In this document: in pieces, positions 10,512 to 20,736 of the stretch
Numbering within the stretch: the stretch's first letter is position 1
Layout: each line of letters starts with the position of its first letter
NCBI RefSeq assembly: GCF_007678255.1
Contig: NZ_VEED01000003.1
Span: 248,001 to 312,000, forward strand
Length of the DNA: 64,000 nucleotides
Direction of reading: 5' to 3'
From: Bacillus sp. X1(2014)
Lineage (GTDB): Bacteria; Bacillota; Bacilli; Bacillales_B; DSM-18226
Made by a program: the position numbers and the translations under genes
The notes under the pieces: generated by a model
The model's database searches: none
What the model was told of the DNA's origin: nothing
The model's input: only the letters and a program-made list of their open reading frames with translations

Positions 10512-11306
10512 ATGAAGCAACGAATCATAACAGGAGTCATCGCAGCTGCACTTTTTTTGCCCATCGTTTACTTTGGTGGATTTCCAATGGTATTACTTAC
10601 GTATTTTTTAGCGACGATCGGTTTATATGAGCTATTGAAAATGAAAAAACTTAATATTTTTTCGGTCAATGGTGTATTATTAGTTTTATTTCTATGGGTG
10701 CTGCTCTTCCCTGAAAAGTATCATCACATATTAGATTCATTTTATTACTCAAAAGTCGAAATTTGTATTGCGTTAATCCTATTGTTATTAACCTTTACCG
10801 TCATAACCAAGAATCAATTCACATTTGAAGATGTTTCATTTTCAATTTTGTCAGCTATTTATGTAGGGATTGGCTTTTACTTTTTCTTTGAAACAAGACA
10901 AGATGGCGGACTCGTCTTTATTTTGTATTCCTTGTTTATGATCTGGGCTACCGATTCAGGGGCGTATTTTATTGGAAAGGCTCTTGGAAGGACAAAGCTA
11001 TGGCCGGAAATTAGCCCCAATAAAACAGTGGAAGGATCAATTGGCGGTATTGCTTGTGCAGTATTGGTTGCTGTGCTCTTTGCGCTTTTCTCTGACATCA
11101 ACGTCGGTCTTTTATCATTAATGGGCATTACAGTAGTTCTTTCTGTTTTTGGACAAATCGGTGACTTAGTTGAATCTGCCTTTAAGCGTCATTTTAATGT
11201 TAAAGATTCTGGAAATATCTTACCGGGTCACGGAGGGATTCTTGACCGATTTGACAGTCTATTATTTGTTTGGCCCTTGCTTCATCTGTTTCACCTATGG
11301 ATATAA
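10512..11306 (+). CDS. cdsA: Phosphatidate cytidylyltransferase (CDP-diglyceride synthase)
   Basis: Converts phosphatidate and CTP to CDP-diacylglycerol, the precursor for PgsA encoded later in this window. The 264-aa product is a polytopic membrane protein with several hydrophobic segments from residue 5 onwards. The CDS signature is at the C-terminus: SAFKRHFNVKDSG followed by LPGHGGILDRFDS. Spacing to both neighbours is short, which indicates an operon. Confidence 0.97.
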   Translation: MKQRIITGVIAAALFLPIVYFGGFPMVLLTYFLATIGLYELLKMKKLNIFSVNGVLLVLFLWVLLFPEKYHHILDSFYYSKVEICIALILLLLTFTVITKNQFTFEDVSFSILSAIYVGIGFYFFFETRQDGGLVFILYSLFMIWATDSGAYFIGKALGRTKLWPEISPNKTVEGSIGGIACAVLVAVLFALFSDINVGLLSLMGITVVLSVFGQIGDLVESAFKRHFNVKDSGNILPGHGGILDRFDSLLFVWPLLHLFHLWI

Positions 11307-11340
11307 AGCGTATGTGCTTCACATTTAGGAGTTGACCTTA

Positions 11341-12483
11341 TTGAAAAAAATTAGTTTATTGGGTGCCACTGGATCAATCGGCACCCAAACGTTAGATATT
11401 ATTCGTGAGCATCCAACTGAATTTAGTGTTGCAGCCATTTCTGTTGGTAAGAATATTGATTTGGCTCGAAAAACAATTGTTGAGTTTCAACCTGAGCTTG
11501 TTTCTGTACAAGACTATCAAGACTGTCATACATTAAAAGCAGAATTCCCTACTATTAAGTTTACATTTGGTCAGGAAGGATTAATTGAGACTGCCGTTTA
11601 TGAAAAAGCAGATATCCTTGTCAATGCTGTCATTGGAAGTGTGGGTCTAAATCCAACACTGCAAGCGATTGAGAGTGGGAAAGTCATCGCGATTGCTAAT
11701 AAAGAAACGCTTGTAACTGCTGGTCATTTGGTAATCGATGCTGCTAGAAGAAATAATGTGCCGCTCCTTCCTGTCGATAGTGAACATTCTGCCATTTTTC
11801 AAGCCTTGCAGGGGGAGAAAGAAAAAAATATTGATAGATTAATTTTAACTGCTTCAGGCGGAAGCTTTCGTGATCTTTCCAGGCAAGAATTGAAAAATGT
11901 GACTGTTGAACAAGCATTAAACCATCCAAATTGGTCGATGGGTGCCAAAATCACCATTGATTCGGCATCGATGATGAATAAAGGTTTGGAAGTAATTGAA
12001 GCACACTGGCTCTTCAATATGCCATATGAAAAGATTGATGTATTGCTGCATAAAGAAAGCATCATCCATTCTATGGTAGAATTTCATGATAGCAGTATTA
12101 TTGCCCAGCTTGGTACACCAGATATGAGAGTACCCATCCAATTTGCACTCACTTATCCTGATCGCTTAGCATTGCCTACATCAAAGCGTTTGGATTTAGC
12201 AAGCATCGGGAAATTGCATTTTCAGGAAATGGATGTGGCGAGATTCCGCTGTCTAGGGTTTGCCTATGAGGCAGGAAAAAAAGGAGGCTCGATGCCTACC
12301 GTATTAAATGCAGCTAATGAAGTGGCCGTTGCAGCATTTCTAGACGGAAAAATTCATTTCTTGCAGATTGAAGATTTGATTGAAAAGGCATTAACTACTC
12401 ACCAAATCGTGGATCACCCTAGCTTAGCGGCTATCCAAGAGATTGATACAGAAACAAGAGAGTATGTACGTTCACTTCTATAA
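11341..12483 (+). CDS. dxr: 1-deoxy-D-xylulose 5-phosphate reductoisomerase
   Basis: Second enzyme of the MEP isoprenoid pathway, making 2-C-methylerythritol 4-phosphate with NADPH. I choose TTG 11341 as the start: AGGAG at 11327-11331 is 9 nt upstream, whereas the TTG at 11332 abuts it. The product, [17 protein letters not shown]..., has 380 aa. The NADPH motif [17 protein letters not shown], and the metal/substrate segment [11 protein letters not shown] are present. It supplies the isoprenoid chain for UppS upstream. Confidence 0.96.
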   Translation: MKKISLLGATGSIGTQTLDIIREHPTEFSVAAISVGKNIDLARKTIVEFQPELVSVQDYQDCHTLKAEFPTIKFTFGQEGLIETAVYEKADILVNAVIGSVGLNPTLQAIESGKVIAIANKETLVTAGHLVIDAARRNNVPLLPVDSEHSAIFQALQGEKEKNIDRLILTASGGSFRDLSRQELKNVTVEQALNHPNWSMGAKITIDSASMMNKGLEVIEAHWLFNMPYEKIDVLLHKESIIHSMVEFHDSSIIAQLGTPDMRVPIQFALTYPDRLALPTSKRLDLASIGKLHFQEMDVARFRCLGFAYEAGKKGGSMPTVLNAANEVAVAAFLDGKIHFLQIEDLIEKALTTHQIVDHPSLAAIQEIDTETREYVRSLL

Positions 12484-12500
12484 AAAAAGGTGGTTTTAAT

Positions 12501-13760
12501 TTGACTACAGTTATTGCCTTTATTGTGATTTTTGGCGCACTTGTATTCTTTCATGAATTAGGTCATTTGATTTTCGCAAAAAGGGCAGGTATTTTATGCC
12601 GTGAATTTGCCATAGGGTTTGGGCCAAAGGTATTTTCTCATAAAAAAGGGGAGACGACTTATACCATTCGCTTACTACCGATTGGCGGATTTGTCCGTAT
12701 GGCAGGGGAAGATCCAGAAATAATTGAAATTAAGCCTGGATATCGAATTGGCCTGTTATTTGATAAGGATGAGAAAGTAAATAAAATCATCTTGAATAAT
12801 AAAGAAAAATTTCCTAATTGCCGGATTGTTGAAGTGGAATATGCCGATATAGAAAAAGATTTAATCATTAAAGGATTTCCTGACGATGAAGATGAGGAAT
12901 TAAAAACATTTGCCATTAACCCAAAAGCAGTCATCGTAGAAAATGGGGTCGAATCACAAATTGCTCCCATTGATCGTCAATTTGGTTCAAAAACATTAGG
13001 GCAAAGAACAATGGCTATTTTTGCAGGACCAATGATGAATTTTGTACTAGCATTCATTGTCTTTATTATTATTGCTTTTATTCAAGGTGTTCCTACGAAT
13101 GAACCTAAGTTAGGTGAAATCACTCCTGAAGGTGCAGCAATGGCTGCAGGTCTTAAAAAAGGTGATTTAATACAGACGATCAATGGTTCAGAAATAACTA
13201 GTTGGTCTGATGTTGTAGAAGTCATTAGGAAAAACCCGAATGAAAAACTCGATTTTTCAATTCGCCGTGACAATAAGGATTTAGATATCACTGTAACCCC
13301 AATTGAAAAAACGGTGGAAGGAAAGAAAATCGGACTGATTGGTGTATATAGTCCAGTTGAAAAATCACCCATTCAAGCGGTAAAAGCAGGATTCACAGAA
13401 ACTTATTTCTGGACTAAGCAGATTTTTGTGATGGTTGGTAAATTAGTTACGGGACAATTTTCAATCGATGCTCTATCTGGGCCGGTTGGTATTTACCAAG
13501 CTACTGATTCTGTTGCTAAATCTGGAATTTATTATTTAATGAAGTGGGCCGGGATTTTAAGTATTAATTTAGGTATTATGAACTTATTACCTATTCCCGC
13601 TCTTGATGGCGGCAGATTGATGTTTTTTGCTGTTGAAGCTGTCAGAGGAAAGCCAATTGATCGTCAAAAGGAAGGGATGGTTCATTTTATTGGATTTGCT
13701 CTCCTCATGCTCCTCATGCTCGTTGTAACGTGGAACGATATTCAAAGGTTTTTCCTATAA
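12501..13760 (+). CDS. rseP: Intramembrane site-2 zinc metalloprotease RseP/RasP
   Basis: Membrane protease that cleaves anti-sigma factors and signal-peptide remnants (RasP in B. subtilis). The 419-aa product starts at TTG 12501 behind AAAGGTGG. The zinc motif HELGH is at residues 18-22 in the first membrane segment. A PDZ domain follows the central membrane segment (about residues 195-285). The second catalytic motif, NLLPIPALDGGRL, is near residue 355. In B. subtilis proS follows; here a terminator and then polC follow. Confidence 0.96.
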   Translation: MTTVIAFIVIFGALVFFHELGHLIFAKRAGILCREFAIGFGPKVFSHKKGETTYTIRLLPIGGFVRMAGEDPEIIEIKPGYRIGLLFDKDEKVNKIILNNKEKFPNCRIVEVEYADIEKDLIIKGFPDDEDEELKTFAINPKAVIVENGVESQIAPIDRQFGSKTLGQRTMAIFAGPMMNFVLAFIVFIIIAFIQGVPTNEPKLGEITPEGAAMAAGLKKGDLIQTINGSEITSWSDVVEVIRKNPNEKLDFSIRRDNKDLDITVTPIEKTVEGKKIGLIGVYSPVEKSPIQAVKAGFTETYFWTKQIFVMVGKLVTGQFSIDALSGPVGIYQATDSVAKSGIYYLMKWAGILSINLGIMNLLPIPALDGGRLMFFAVEAVRGKPIDRQKEGMVHFIGFALLMLLMLVVTWNDIQRFFL

Positions 13761-13780
13761 GATGATAAATTTTATGTAAA

Positions 13781-13815
13781 ATAAGGGGCCGTTAATCCGG
13801 TCCCTTATTTTTTTT
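13781..13815 (+). terminator. Rho-independent terminator after rseP
   Basis: ATAAGGGGCCG / CGGTCCCTTAT with one G-U pair and a 6-nt loop, followed by a long T run. It stands where the proS gene is expected in related genomes. Confidence 0.9.
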
Positions 13816-13853
13816 AAAAGAAAACTTTTTAACTAAATTGGAGAATTTTTTCT

Positions 13854-13893
13854 GTCGATTAATGCCGAATCAAATCGACTCATATGATATAAT
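13854..13893 (+). promoter_or_regulatory. Probable polC promoter with inverted repeat
   Basis: A consensus -10 box TATAAT is at 13888-13893. No good -35 box is placed at 17 bp. An inverted repeat, GTCGATT (13854-13860) with AATCGAC (13873-13879), covers the spacer and -35 area and could be a regulator site. The role is inferred. Confidence 0.45.
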
Positions 13894-13945
13894 TATTTTT
13901 TGACGAGATAAATAAAGTGATTTTTAATAGATGGGAGAGAGAACG

Positions 13946-16900
13946 ATGAGCGAACATGCCTTAGGCAAAAAAGAGCGATTCCAACTCTTGCTCCAGCAGC
14001 TGCAATTGATCGAGGATGCTGTTGTGGTGCATTTTAACAATGCGCAAATAGATAGGTTATTAGTTGAAAAAAAGAATCGAAAGTGGCATTTTCAATTTTT
14101 ACTCGAAAATATCCTTCCCTATAATATCTATGTTCTGTTTACGACACAACTTGAACGGACATTTTCAAACATTGCCACGATATCTTTCCAAATTAATGTA
14201 ACAAATCAAACCATTTCATCAGAATTAATTCGAGATTATTGGAGTTATAGCATTCAGCAAATTGATGGGATTGCTCCGCCACTATTAAAACTGTTGCATG
14301 AACAACTCCCTGAAGTGAATGGAAATAAACTAACGATTACGGTTCGTAACGATACAGAGGGACTTGCATTAAAGAGGAAATATGGAGAGATAATCTCAAA
14401 AATATATCAATCGTTCGGGTTTCCTAGTCTTTCAATAGAGACGGACCTGAAGAATGTTGAAAAAAGTGATGAATACCAACAATTTTTACTTGCTAAGCAA
14501 AAAGAAGATCAAGAACGCGGACTGCAAGCAATGGTAGAATTGCAGAAAAAAGAAGCTGAAAAGGACCAAGCTTCGGGTGAGTTGCCAACTGGACCACTTA
14601 CTATTGGTCTCACGATTAAAGATAATAACGACTTCCGTAGTTTGATTGATATTGTCGATGAAGAAAGAAGAGTAGCAGTGGAAGGTTACATCTTTGATGC
14701 TGAGATTCGTGAACTCAGGAGCGGCCGGTCTCTGTTGACCTTTAAAATAACGGATTATACAAGTTCCATCTTGGTAAAAATGTTTTCGCGAGATAAAGAG
14801 GACGCTGCTCTCTTCCAATTAGTCAAAAAGGGTATGTGGGTAAAGGTTCGAGGAAGCATTCAAAATGATACCTTTGTCCGTGACCTCGTCATGATCGGAA
14901 ATGATATCAATGAAATCAAACCGGCAGGCCGGAAGGATACAGCTCCTGAAGATGAAAAACGGGTTGAGCTCCATCTTCATACCCCGATGAGTCAAATGGA
15001 TGCTGTCACACCTGTCAGTGCGTTGATTGCCCAGGCTAAAAAATGGGGTCATAAAGCGATTGCTGTAACCGACCACGCCGTTGCCCAATCTTTTCCAGAA
15101 GCATATGGTGCAGGGAAGAAAAATGATATTAAAATTCTTTATGGAGTTGAAGTAAACTTAGTAGATGATGGGGTGCCAATCGCTTATAATGATGCGCACC
15201 GTCAGCTTACCGAGGATACGTATGTCGTTTTTGACGTTGAAACGACTGGTCTATCAGCAGTGTATAACACCATTATCGAACTAGCCGCTGTAAAAATACA
15301 TGATGGAGAAATCATTGACCGTTTTGAATCGTTTGCCAATCCACATCACCGTTTATCGGCTACTACGATTAACCTCACTGGAATTACCGATGATATGGTT
15401 CAAACTGCACCAGAAATAGAGGAAGTACTTCGGAACTTTAGGGAATGGGCCAGTGATGCAGTACTTGTAGCCCATAATGCTTCCTTTGATATGGGTTTCC
15501 TAAATGTCGGCTATAAAAAAATAGGCTTTGATAAAGCCAGTAATCCTGTTATTGATACGCTTGAGCTTGGTAGATTCCTCTATCCAGAATTGAAAAACCA
15601 TCGGTTAAATACGCTGGCAAAGAAGTTTGATATTGAATTAACCCAGCATCACCGAGCAATATATGATGCAGAGGCCACTGGTTATTTACTTTTGAAAATG
15701 TTAAAAGATTCCCTTGAAAAAGGTATCGAATATCATGATCAATTTAATGATAACATGGGAAAAGGCAATGCCTACCAACGTGCTCGTCCGTATCACTGTA
15801 CATTATTAGCTCAAACTCAAGCAGGTTTAAAGAATCTATTTAAACTTGTATCCATATCCCACCTCGAATACTTTTATCGTGTCCCTCGATTGCCTCGATC
15901 TGTTTTACAAAAATACAGAGAAGGGATTCTTGTTGGCTCCGGATGTAATAAAGGAGAAGTATTTGAGGGGATGATGCAAAAATCTCCTGAGGAAGTGGAA
16001 GGTGCTGCCCGCTTTTATGATTACATTGAAGTCATGCCAAAAGAAGTCAATGCACCGTTAATTGAAATGGAATTGGTGAGCGATGAAAAAGCAATGGAAG
16101 ACATCATTTCGAAAATCGTTAACTTAGGAGATAAATTAGGACTTCCAGTCGTTGCCACAGGAAATGTTCATTACCTTAACGAAAATGATAAAATTTATCG
16201 CAAAATATTAATTAACTCGCAAGGGGGAGCAAATCCGCTCAACCGTCATCAACTTCCAGATGTTCACTTTAGAACAACCAATGAAATGCTTGATGCCTTT
16301 TCATTTTTAGGAAAAGAGAAAGCAAAAGAAATTGTAGTCACGAACACAAATAAAGTTGCTGATATGATTGAAGTCATTAAACCAATTAAAGATGATTTGT
16401 ATACACCGAAAATTGAGGGTGCCGATGAAGAAATGCGTGAAATGAGTTATGCAATGGCACGTAAAATTTACGGTGACAACTTGCCAGAAATTGTTGAAGC
16501 CCGGTTAGAAAAAGAATTAAAAAGTATTATTGGGCATGGATTTGCCGTTATTTATTTGATTTCACATAAGCTAGTAAAAAAATCATTGGATGATGGCTAC
16601 CTTGTAGGTTCAAGGGGGTCTGTCGGTTCATCGCTGGTTGCGACAATGACAGAAATTACCGAAGTCAATCCACTGCCGCCACATTATGTATGTCCAACGT
16701 GTAAGCATTCAGAGTTCTTTAATGATGGATCAGTTGGGTCTGGTTTTGATTTACCTGATAAAGATTGCCCGCACTGCGGCGGGAAATACCATAAGGACGG
16801 ACACGATATTCCTTTCGAAACGTTCCTTGGATTTAAAGGGGACAAGGTTCCCGATATCGATTTAAACTTCTCGGGAGAATATCAGCCGCGTGCCCATAAC

Positions 16901-18271
16901 TATACAAAGGTTCTTTTCGGAGAAGAATATGTTTATCGTGCAGGAACGATCGGCACGGTTGCAGATAAAACAGCTTTTGGTTATGTGAAGGCATATCAGC
17001 AGGATAACAATCTTCAACTCCGCGGAGCCGAAGTGGAACGACTAGCTTCGGGCTGTACAGGTGTTAAAAGGACAACGGGACAGCATCCGGGGGGGATTAT
17101 CGTAATCCCTGATTACATGGATGTTTATGATTTTTCACCGATTCAATTCCCAGCTGATGATAGAAATTCTGAATGGAAGACCACCCATTTCGATTTCCAT
17201 TCCATCCATGATAATGTCTTGAAGCTCGATATTCTTGGGCACGACGACCCGACAGTCATTAGGATGCTTCAGGATCTGAGCGGAATGGATCCAAAAACAA
17301 TCCCAACTGACGACCCTGAAGTTATGAAGATTTTCAGCGGTACCGAGTCATTAGGCGTAACAGAACAACAGATTATGTGTAAAACGGGGACATTGGGGAT
17401 CCCTGAATTTGGTACGCGTTTTGTTCGTCAGATGCTTGAAGATACAAAACCAACTACTTTTTCTGAATTAGTGCAAATCTCAGGATTGTCACATGGTACC
17501 GATGTATGGCTGGGGAATGCTCAGGAATTAATCCATAATAAAACATGTAATCTAAGTGAAGTAATTGGCTGCCGGGATGATATTATGGTTTACCTTATTT
17601 ATCAGGGGTTGGACCCATCCTTTGCTTTTAAAATTATGGAATCAGTTCGTAAGGGTAAAGGCTTAAGTGAAGAAATGGAAGCTGAGATGAGAAAAAACGA
17701 GGTTCCGGAATGGTACATTGACTCTTGTAAAAAGATCAAGTATATGTTCCCTAAAGCCCACGCTGCTGCCTACGTACTTATGGCAGTAAGAATTGCGTAC
17801 TTCAAGGTGCATTTACCGCTTCTATATTATGCCGCTTACTTTACTGTTCGTGCTGAAGATTTCGACATAGAGGCGATGTCTCGCGGTTCAGAAGCAATAC
17901 GAGCTAAAATTGAGGAAATCAATGCTAAAGGCTTGGAAGCATCAAACAAAGAGAAAAACTTATTGACTGTTTTAGAACTAGCCTTAGAAATGACAGAAAG
18001 AGGCTTCGTCTTCCAAAACTATGATTTATATAAATCATCTGCATCTGAATTCATCATTGAAGGCAATACGTTAATACCGCCATTTAATTCGATTCCAGGT
18101 CTCGGAACGAATGCGGCCTATAATATTGTCAAAGCTAGGGAAACAGGAGAGTTTTTATCTAAAGAAGATTTGCAGCAACGCGGAAAAGTATCTAAAACCA
18201 TTCTTGAATATTTGGACAAACAAGGGTGCCTCGCATCCCTTCCAGAGCAAAACCAGTTATCTTTGTTTTAA
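13946..18271 (+). CDS. polC: DNA polymerase III alpha subunit, PolC type
   Basis: Replicative polymerase with built-in proofreading, typical of low-GC Gram-positives. I choose ATG 13946, 7 nt after GGGAGA (13933-13938), giving [12 protein letters not shown] and 1441 aa; ATG 13931 has no upstream site. Domains in order: N-terminal domain; OB fold; split PHP domain ([15 protein letters not shown]); the inserted DEDDh exonuclease ([36 protein letters not shown]); zinc-binding cysteines ([19 protein letters not shown]); the polymerase core ([11 protein letters not shown]) and the HhH region. The end QNQLSLF is the beta-clamp binding peptide. Confidence 0.98.
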   Translation: MSEHALGKKERFQLLLQQLQLIEDAVVVHFNNAQIDRLLVEKKNRKWHFQFLLENILPYNIYVLFTTQLERTFSNIATISFQINVTNQTISSELIRDYWSYSIQQIDGIAPPLLKLLHEQLPEVNGNKLTITVRNDTEGLALKRKYGEIISKIYQSFGFPSLSIETDLKNVEKSDEYQQFLLAKQKEDQERGLQAMVELQKKEAEKDQASGELPTGPLTIGLTIKDNNDFRSLIDIVDEERRVAVEGYIFDAEIRELRSGRSLLTFKITDYTSSILVKMFSRDKEDAALFQLVKKGMWVKVRGSIQNDTFVRDLVMIGNDINEIKPAGRKDTAPEDEKRVELHLHTPMSQMDAVTPVSALIAQAKKWGHKAIAVTDHAVAQSFPEAYGAGKKNDIKILYGVEVNLVDDGVPIAYNDAHRQLTEDTYVVFDVETTGLSAVYNTIIELAAVKIHDGEIIDRFESFANPHHRLSATTINLTGITDDMVQTAPEIEEVLRNFREWASDAVLVAHNASFDMGFLNVGYKKIGFDKASNPVIDTLELGRFLYPELKNHRLNTLAKKFDIELTQHHRAIYDAEATGYLLLKMLKDSLEKGIEYHDQFNDNMGKGNAYQRARPYHCTLLAQTQAGLKNLFKLVSISHLEYFYRVPRLPRSVLQKYREGILVGSGCNKGEVFEGMMQKSPEEVEGAARFYDYIEVMPKEVNAPLIEMELVSDEKAMEDIISKIVNLGDKLGLPVVATGNVHYLNENDKIYRKILINSQGGANPLNRHQLPDVHFRTTNEMLDAFSFLGKEKAKEIVVTNTNKVADMIEVIKPIKDDLYTPKIEGADEEMREMSYAMARKIYGDNLPEIVEARLEKELKSIIGHGFAVIYLISHKLVKKSLDDGYLVGSRGSVGSSLVATMTEITEVNPLPPHYVCPTCKHSEFFNDGSVGSGFDLPDKDCPHCGGKYHKDGHDIPFETFLGFKGDKVPDIDLNFSGEYQPRAHNYTKVLFGEEYVYRAGTIGTVADKTAFGYVKAYQQDNNLQLRGAEVERLASGCTGVKRTTGQHPGGIIVIPDYMDVYDFSPIQFPADDRNSEWKTTHFDFHSIHDNVLKLDILGHDDPTVIRMLQDLSGMDPKTIPTDDPEVMKIFSGTESLGVTEQQIMCKTGTLGIPEFGTRFVRQMLEDTKPTTFSELVQISGLSHGTDVWLGNAQELIHNKTCNLSEVIGCRDDIMVYLIYQGLDPSFAFKIMESVRKGKGLSEEMEAEMRKNEVPEWYIDSCKKIKYMFPKAHAAAYVLMAVRIAYFKVHLPLLYYAAYFTVRAEDFDIEAMSRGSEAIRAKIEEINAKGLEASNKEKNLLTVLELALEMTERGFVFQNYDLYKSSASEFIIEGNTLIPPFNSIPGLGTNAAYNIVKARETGEFLSKEDLQQRGKVSKTILEYLDKQGCLASLPEQNQLSLF

Positions 18272-18283
18272 ATAGGAAAATAC

Positions 18284-18332
18284 TTGACAAACGGCGAAGC
18301 TATTTGCATAAAAATGATGATTATGGTATAGT
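18284..18332 (+). promoter_or_regulatory. Promoter(s) of the rimP-nusA-infB operon
   Basis: TTGCAT (18304-18309), 17 bp, TATAGT (18327-18332) with an extended TG. An overlapping alternative is TTGACA (18284-18289), 17 bp, CATAAA. Both lie just after the polC stop. Confidence 0.65.
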
Positions 18333-18354
18333 TTTATTGGAAATACTAAGAAAT

Positions 18355-18396
18355 ACTCTCGTGAACAAGAGTGGGGAAACCCGCTCTTTCCTTTTT
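18355..18396 (+). promoter_or_regulatory. Leader terminator of the nusA operon (candidate NusA autoregulation site)
   Basis: The hairpin AAGAGTGGG / CCCGCTCTT (18367-18375 and 18380-18388, GAAA loop) is followed by TCCTTTTT. It lies downstream of the promoter and 90 nt before rimP. ACTCT (18355-18359) can pair with AGAGT (18368-18372), which would break the terminator stem. NusA-stimulated leader termination is reported for this operon in B. subtilis. The same role here is inferred. Confidence 0.65.
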
Positions 18397-18486
18397 GTAT
18401 ACGTCTTTTTTTCTTAGTATAACTTGATAAAACTTTCCGTGAACTACATACAATATGGGTGAAATTATCGGAAAAGGAGGTAAAGC

Positions 18487-18957
18487 ATGAGCAAGGTAAC
18501 GGAAGTGGTAGAAGAACTGGCAGCACCTATTTTTCAAGAACTTGGTTTAGAATTGGTGGAAATTGAGTACGTGAAAGAAGGGAAAAGTTGGTTTCTACGC
18601 GTATATATCGATAAAGACAACGGTGTTGATATTGAAGATTGCGGACTCGTTAGCGAAAAACTCAGCGAAAAACTCGATGAGCTTGATCCGATTCCCCATA
18701 ACTATTTTCTTGAAGTTTCTTCACCTGGGGCAGAACGTCCATTAAAAAAAGATAAAGACTTTCAAAAAGCAATCGGCAAAAATGTTTTTATCAAAACTTA
18801 TGAACCAATCGATGGGGAAAAAAGCTTTGAAGGGACCTTATTAGAATTTGATGGAAATCATCTAAAAATCGAAGTAAAGATAAAAACCCGTAAGAAGACG
18901 ATTGAACTTCCCTTTGAAAAGGTAGCAAATGCGCGCTTAGCGGTTACTTTTTCGTAA
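18487..18957 (+). CDS. rimP: Ribosome maturation factor RimP
   Basis: Assists 30S subunit assembly, at the S12/central pseudoknot stage. The 156-aa product (YlxS family) has the N-terminal alpha/beta domain with [22 protein letters not shown], seen in part, and [14 protein letters not shown], followed by the SH3-like C-terminal domain. The ATG follows AAAGGAGG. First gene of the rimP-nusA-rnpM-ylxQ-infB-ylxP-rbfA operon. Confidence 0.96.
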   Translation: MSKVTEVVEELAAPIFQELGLELVEIEYVKEGKSWFLRVYIDKDNGVDIEDCGLVSEKLSEKLDELDPIPHNYFLEVSSPGAERPLKKDKDFQKAIGKNVFIKTYEPIDGEKSFEGTLLEFDGNHLKIEVKIKTRKKTIELPFEKVANARLAVTFS

Positions 18958-18992
18958 AGAAATTATTGGAAAAGATAGGGGGATACACAAAG

Positions 18993-20114
18993 ATGAGCAG
19001 CGAATTATTAGATGCTCTTAATATACTGGAAAGAGAAAAAGGTATTTCCAGAGATGTTATCATTGAAGCAATTGAAGCAGCCCTTGTTTCGGCATATCGC
19101 CGAAATTTTAATCAGGCACAGAATGTACGGATTGATTTAAATTTACAGTCTGGATCGATGCGTGTTTTTGCTAGAAAAGAAGTAGTCGATCAAGTGTTTG
19201 ACCCTCGTCTTGAAATTTCCTTGGAGGATGCTAGACAAATCTCACCAAATTATCAAGTTGAAGATGTTGTCGAAATGGAAGTCACTCCTAAAGATTTCGG
19301 ACGGATTGCTGCTCAGACAGCTAAACAAGTTGTTACCCAACGTGTTAGGGAAGCAGAACGGGGAATTATTTATTCTGAATTTATTGACCGTGAAGAAGAT
19401 ATTATGACTGGTATTGTTCAAAGATTGGACTCCAAATTTATTTATGTAAGTCTTGGGAAAATCGAGGCCTTACTACCAGTGAACGAGCAGATGCCTAATG
19501 AACGTTATAAACCTCATGATCGAATCAAAGTATTTATCACAAAAGTAGAAAAAACGACTAAAGGTCCCCAAATATTTGTTTCACGGACACATCCAGGCCT
19601 CTTAAAACGTCTGTTTGAGATTGAAGTACCGGAAATTTATGACGGCACGGTTGAAATTAAATCAGTTGCCCGTGAAGCAGGAGACCGATCGAAAATCTCT
19701 GTTCATTCAGATAATTCTGAGGTAGATCCTGTTGGTTCTTGTGTTGGACCTAAAGGAGCAAGGGTTCAAGCGGTAGTTAATGAATTAAAAGGTGAGAAAA
19801 TAGATATAGTTAAGTGGTCAGCGGATCCGGTTGTTTTTGTGGCAAACTCTTTAAGCCCGTCTAAAGTGTTAGATGTAATGGTGAATGAAAATGAAAAAGC
19901 AACCACTGTTGTTGTTCCTGATTATCAACTTTCATTGGCAATTGGTAAACGTGGACAAAATGCCCGCCTTGCAGCGAAATTAACAGGCTGGAAAATTGAT
20001 ATTAAATCAGAAACAGATGCACGCGAAATTGGTATCTATCCGCGTGAAGAAACCATTAGGCTTTTTGATGATCAAGTTGAAAATGACTTCGATTATGAAG
20101 AAGAGCTGGATTAA
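18993..20114 (+). CDS. nusA: Transcription termination/antitermination factor NusA
   Basis: Binds RNA polymerase and promotes pausing and intrinsic termination. I choose ATG 18993, 9 nt after AGGGGGA (18977-18983), giving [17 protein letters not shown] and 373 aa; the ATG at 18966 lacks a site. Domains: the N-terminal polymerase-binding domain (to about residue 125), S1 (about 135-200), then KH1 and KH2 with [13 protein letters not shown] and [15 protein letters not shown]. As in other Bacillus NusA proteins, the C-terminal acidic repeats of E. coli are absent. It probably regulates its own leader. Confidence 0.97.
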   Translation: MSSELLDALNILEREKGISRDVIIEAIEAALVSAYRRNFNQAQNVRIDLNLQSGSMRVFARKEVVDQVFDPRLEISLEDARQISPNYQVEDVVEMEVTPKDFGRIAAQTAKQVVTQRVREAERGIIYSEFIDREEDIMTGIVQRLDSKFIYVSLGKIEALLPVNEQMPNERYKPHDRIKVFITKVEKTTKGPQIFVSRTHPGLLKRLFEIEVPEIYDGTVEIKSVAREAGDRSKISVHSDNSEVDPVGSCVGPKGARVQAVVNELKGEKIDIVKWSADPVVFVANSLSPSKVLDVMVNENEKATTVVVPDYQLSLAIGKRGQNARLAAKLTGWKIDIKSETDAREIGIYPREETIRLFDDQVENDFDYEEELD

Positions 20115-20133
20115 AAAGTGAGGTGAATGATGA

Positions 20134-20406
20134 GTGAACCAAAAGAAAAAAGTTCCTATGCGTAAGTGTGTAGCAACCGGTGAAATGAAACCGAAAAAAG
20201 AACTAGTTCGCATCGTTCGCTCAAAAGAGGGGGAAGTATCCATCGACCTGACGGGAAAGAAATCCGGAAGGGGTGCCTACCTTTCAAAGGACAAGGAAGC
20301 AGTCTTACTTGCCAAGAAAAAAAATACCCTATCTAATCACTTACAGGTTTCTATAAATGATTCGTTATACGAAGAGCTACTTGAGCTTATAGAGAAGGAG
20401 AATTGA
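20134..20406 (+). CDS. rnpM: YlxR family RNA-binding protein (RNase P modulator RnpM)
   Basis: A 90-aa basic protein of the YlxR family, recently described as an RNase P modulator in Firmicutes. The start is GTG 20134 behind GAGGTG, giving [24 protein letters not shown], of which [15 protein letters not shown] is the family signature. [16 protein letters not shown] is also typical. Always between nusA and ylxQ in bacilli. The stop overlaps the ylxQ start. Confidence 0.93.
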   Translation: MNQKKKVPMRKCVATGEMKPKKELVRIVRSKEGEVSIDLTGKKSGRGAYLSKDKEAVLLAKKKNTLSNHLQVSINDSLYEELLELIEKEN

Positions 20407-20717
20407 CTATCCAAATGAAAGAGAATCAATGGATGTCATTGCTTGGCTTGGCCAATCGAGCACGTAAAATCATATCAGGTGAGGAGCTAACCGTGAAGCA
20501 GATTCAAAGCGGAAAAGCACGCCTCATATTATTATCCGCAGATGCTTCTGCAAATACGACAAAAAAAATTACTGATAAATGTAATTCGTATGAGGTTCCA
20601 TGTAAATTTGTGGAAAATCGTCATCTTCTTGGCCAAGCGATTGGCAAGGAAGCCCGCGTTGTTGTAGCTGTACTGGATGATGGCTTTGCAAAAAAGATGG
20701 TAACGTTGCTCGATTAA
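20403..20717 (+). CDS. ylxQ: L7Ae-family K-turn RNA-binding protein YlxQ
   Basis: A 104-aa ribosomal protein L7Ae/L30e-like protein expected to bind kink-turn RNA. Its fold core reads [16 protein letters not shown], with [12 protein letters not shown] and [11 protein letters not shown]. The start is uncertain. TTG 20403 overlaps the rnpM stop and lies only 2 nt from AAGGAG; ATG 20415 has the same site 14 nt upstream. Both give the conserved body. It lies in the infB operon. Confidence 0.93.
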   Translation: MTIQMKENQWMSLLGLANRARKIISGEELTVKQIQSGKARLILLSADASANTTKKITDKCNSYEVPCKFVENRHLLGQAIGKEARVVVAVLDDGFAKKMVTLLD

Positions 20718-20736
20718 ATCTAGCGGGGGTGAAAAG

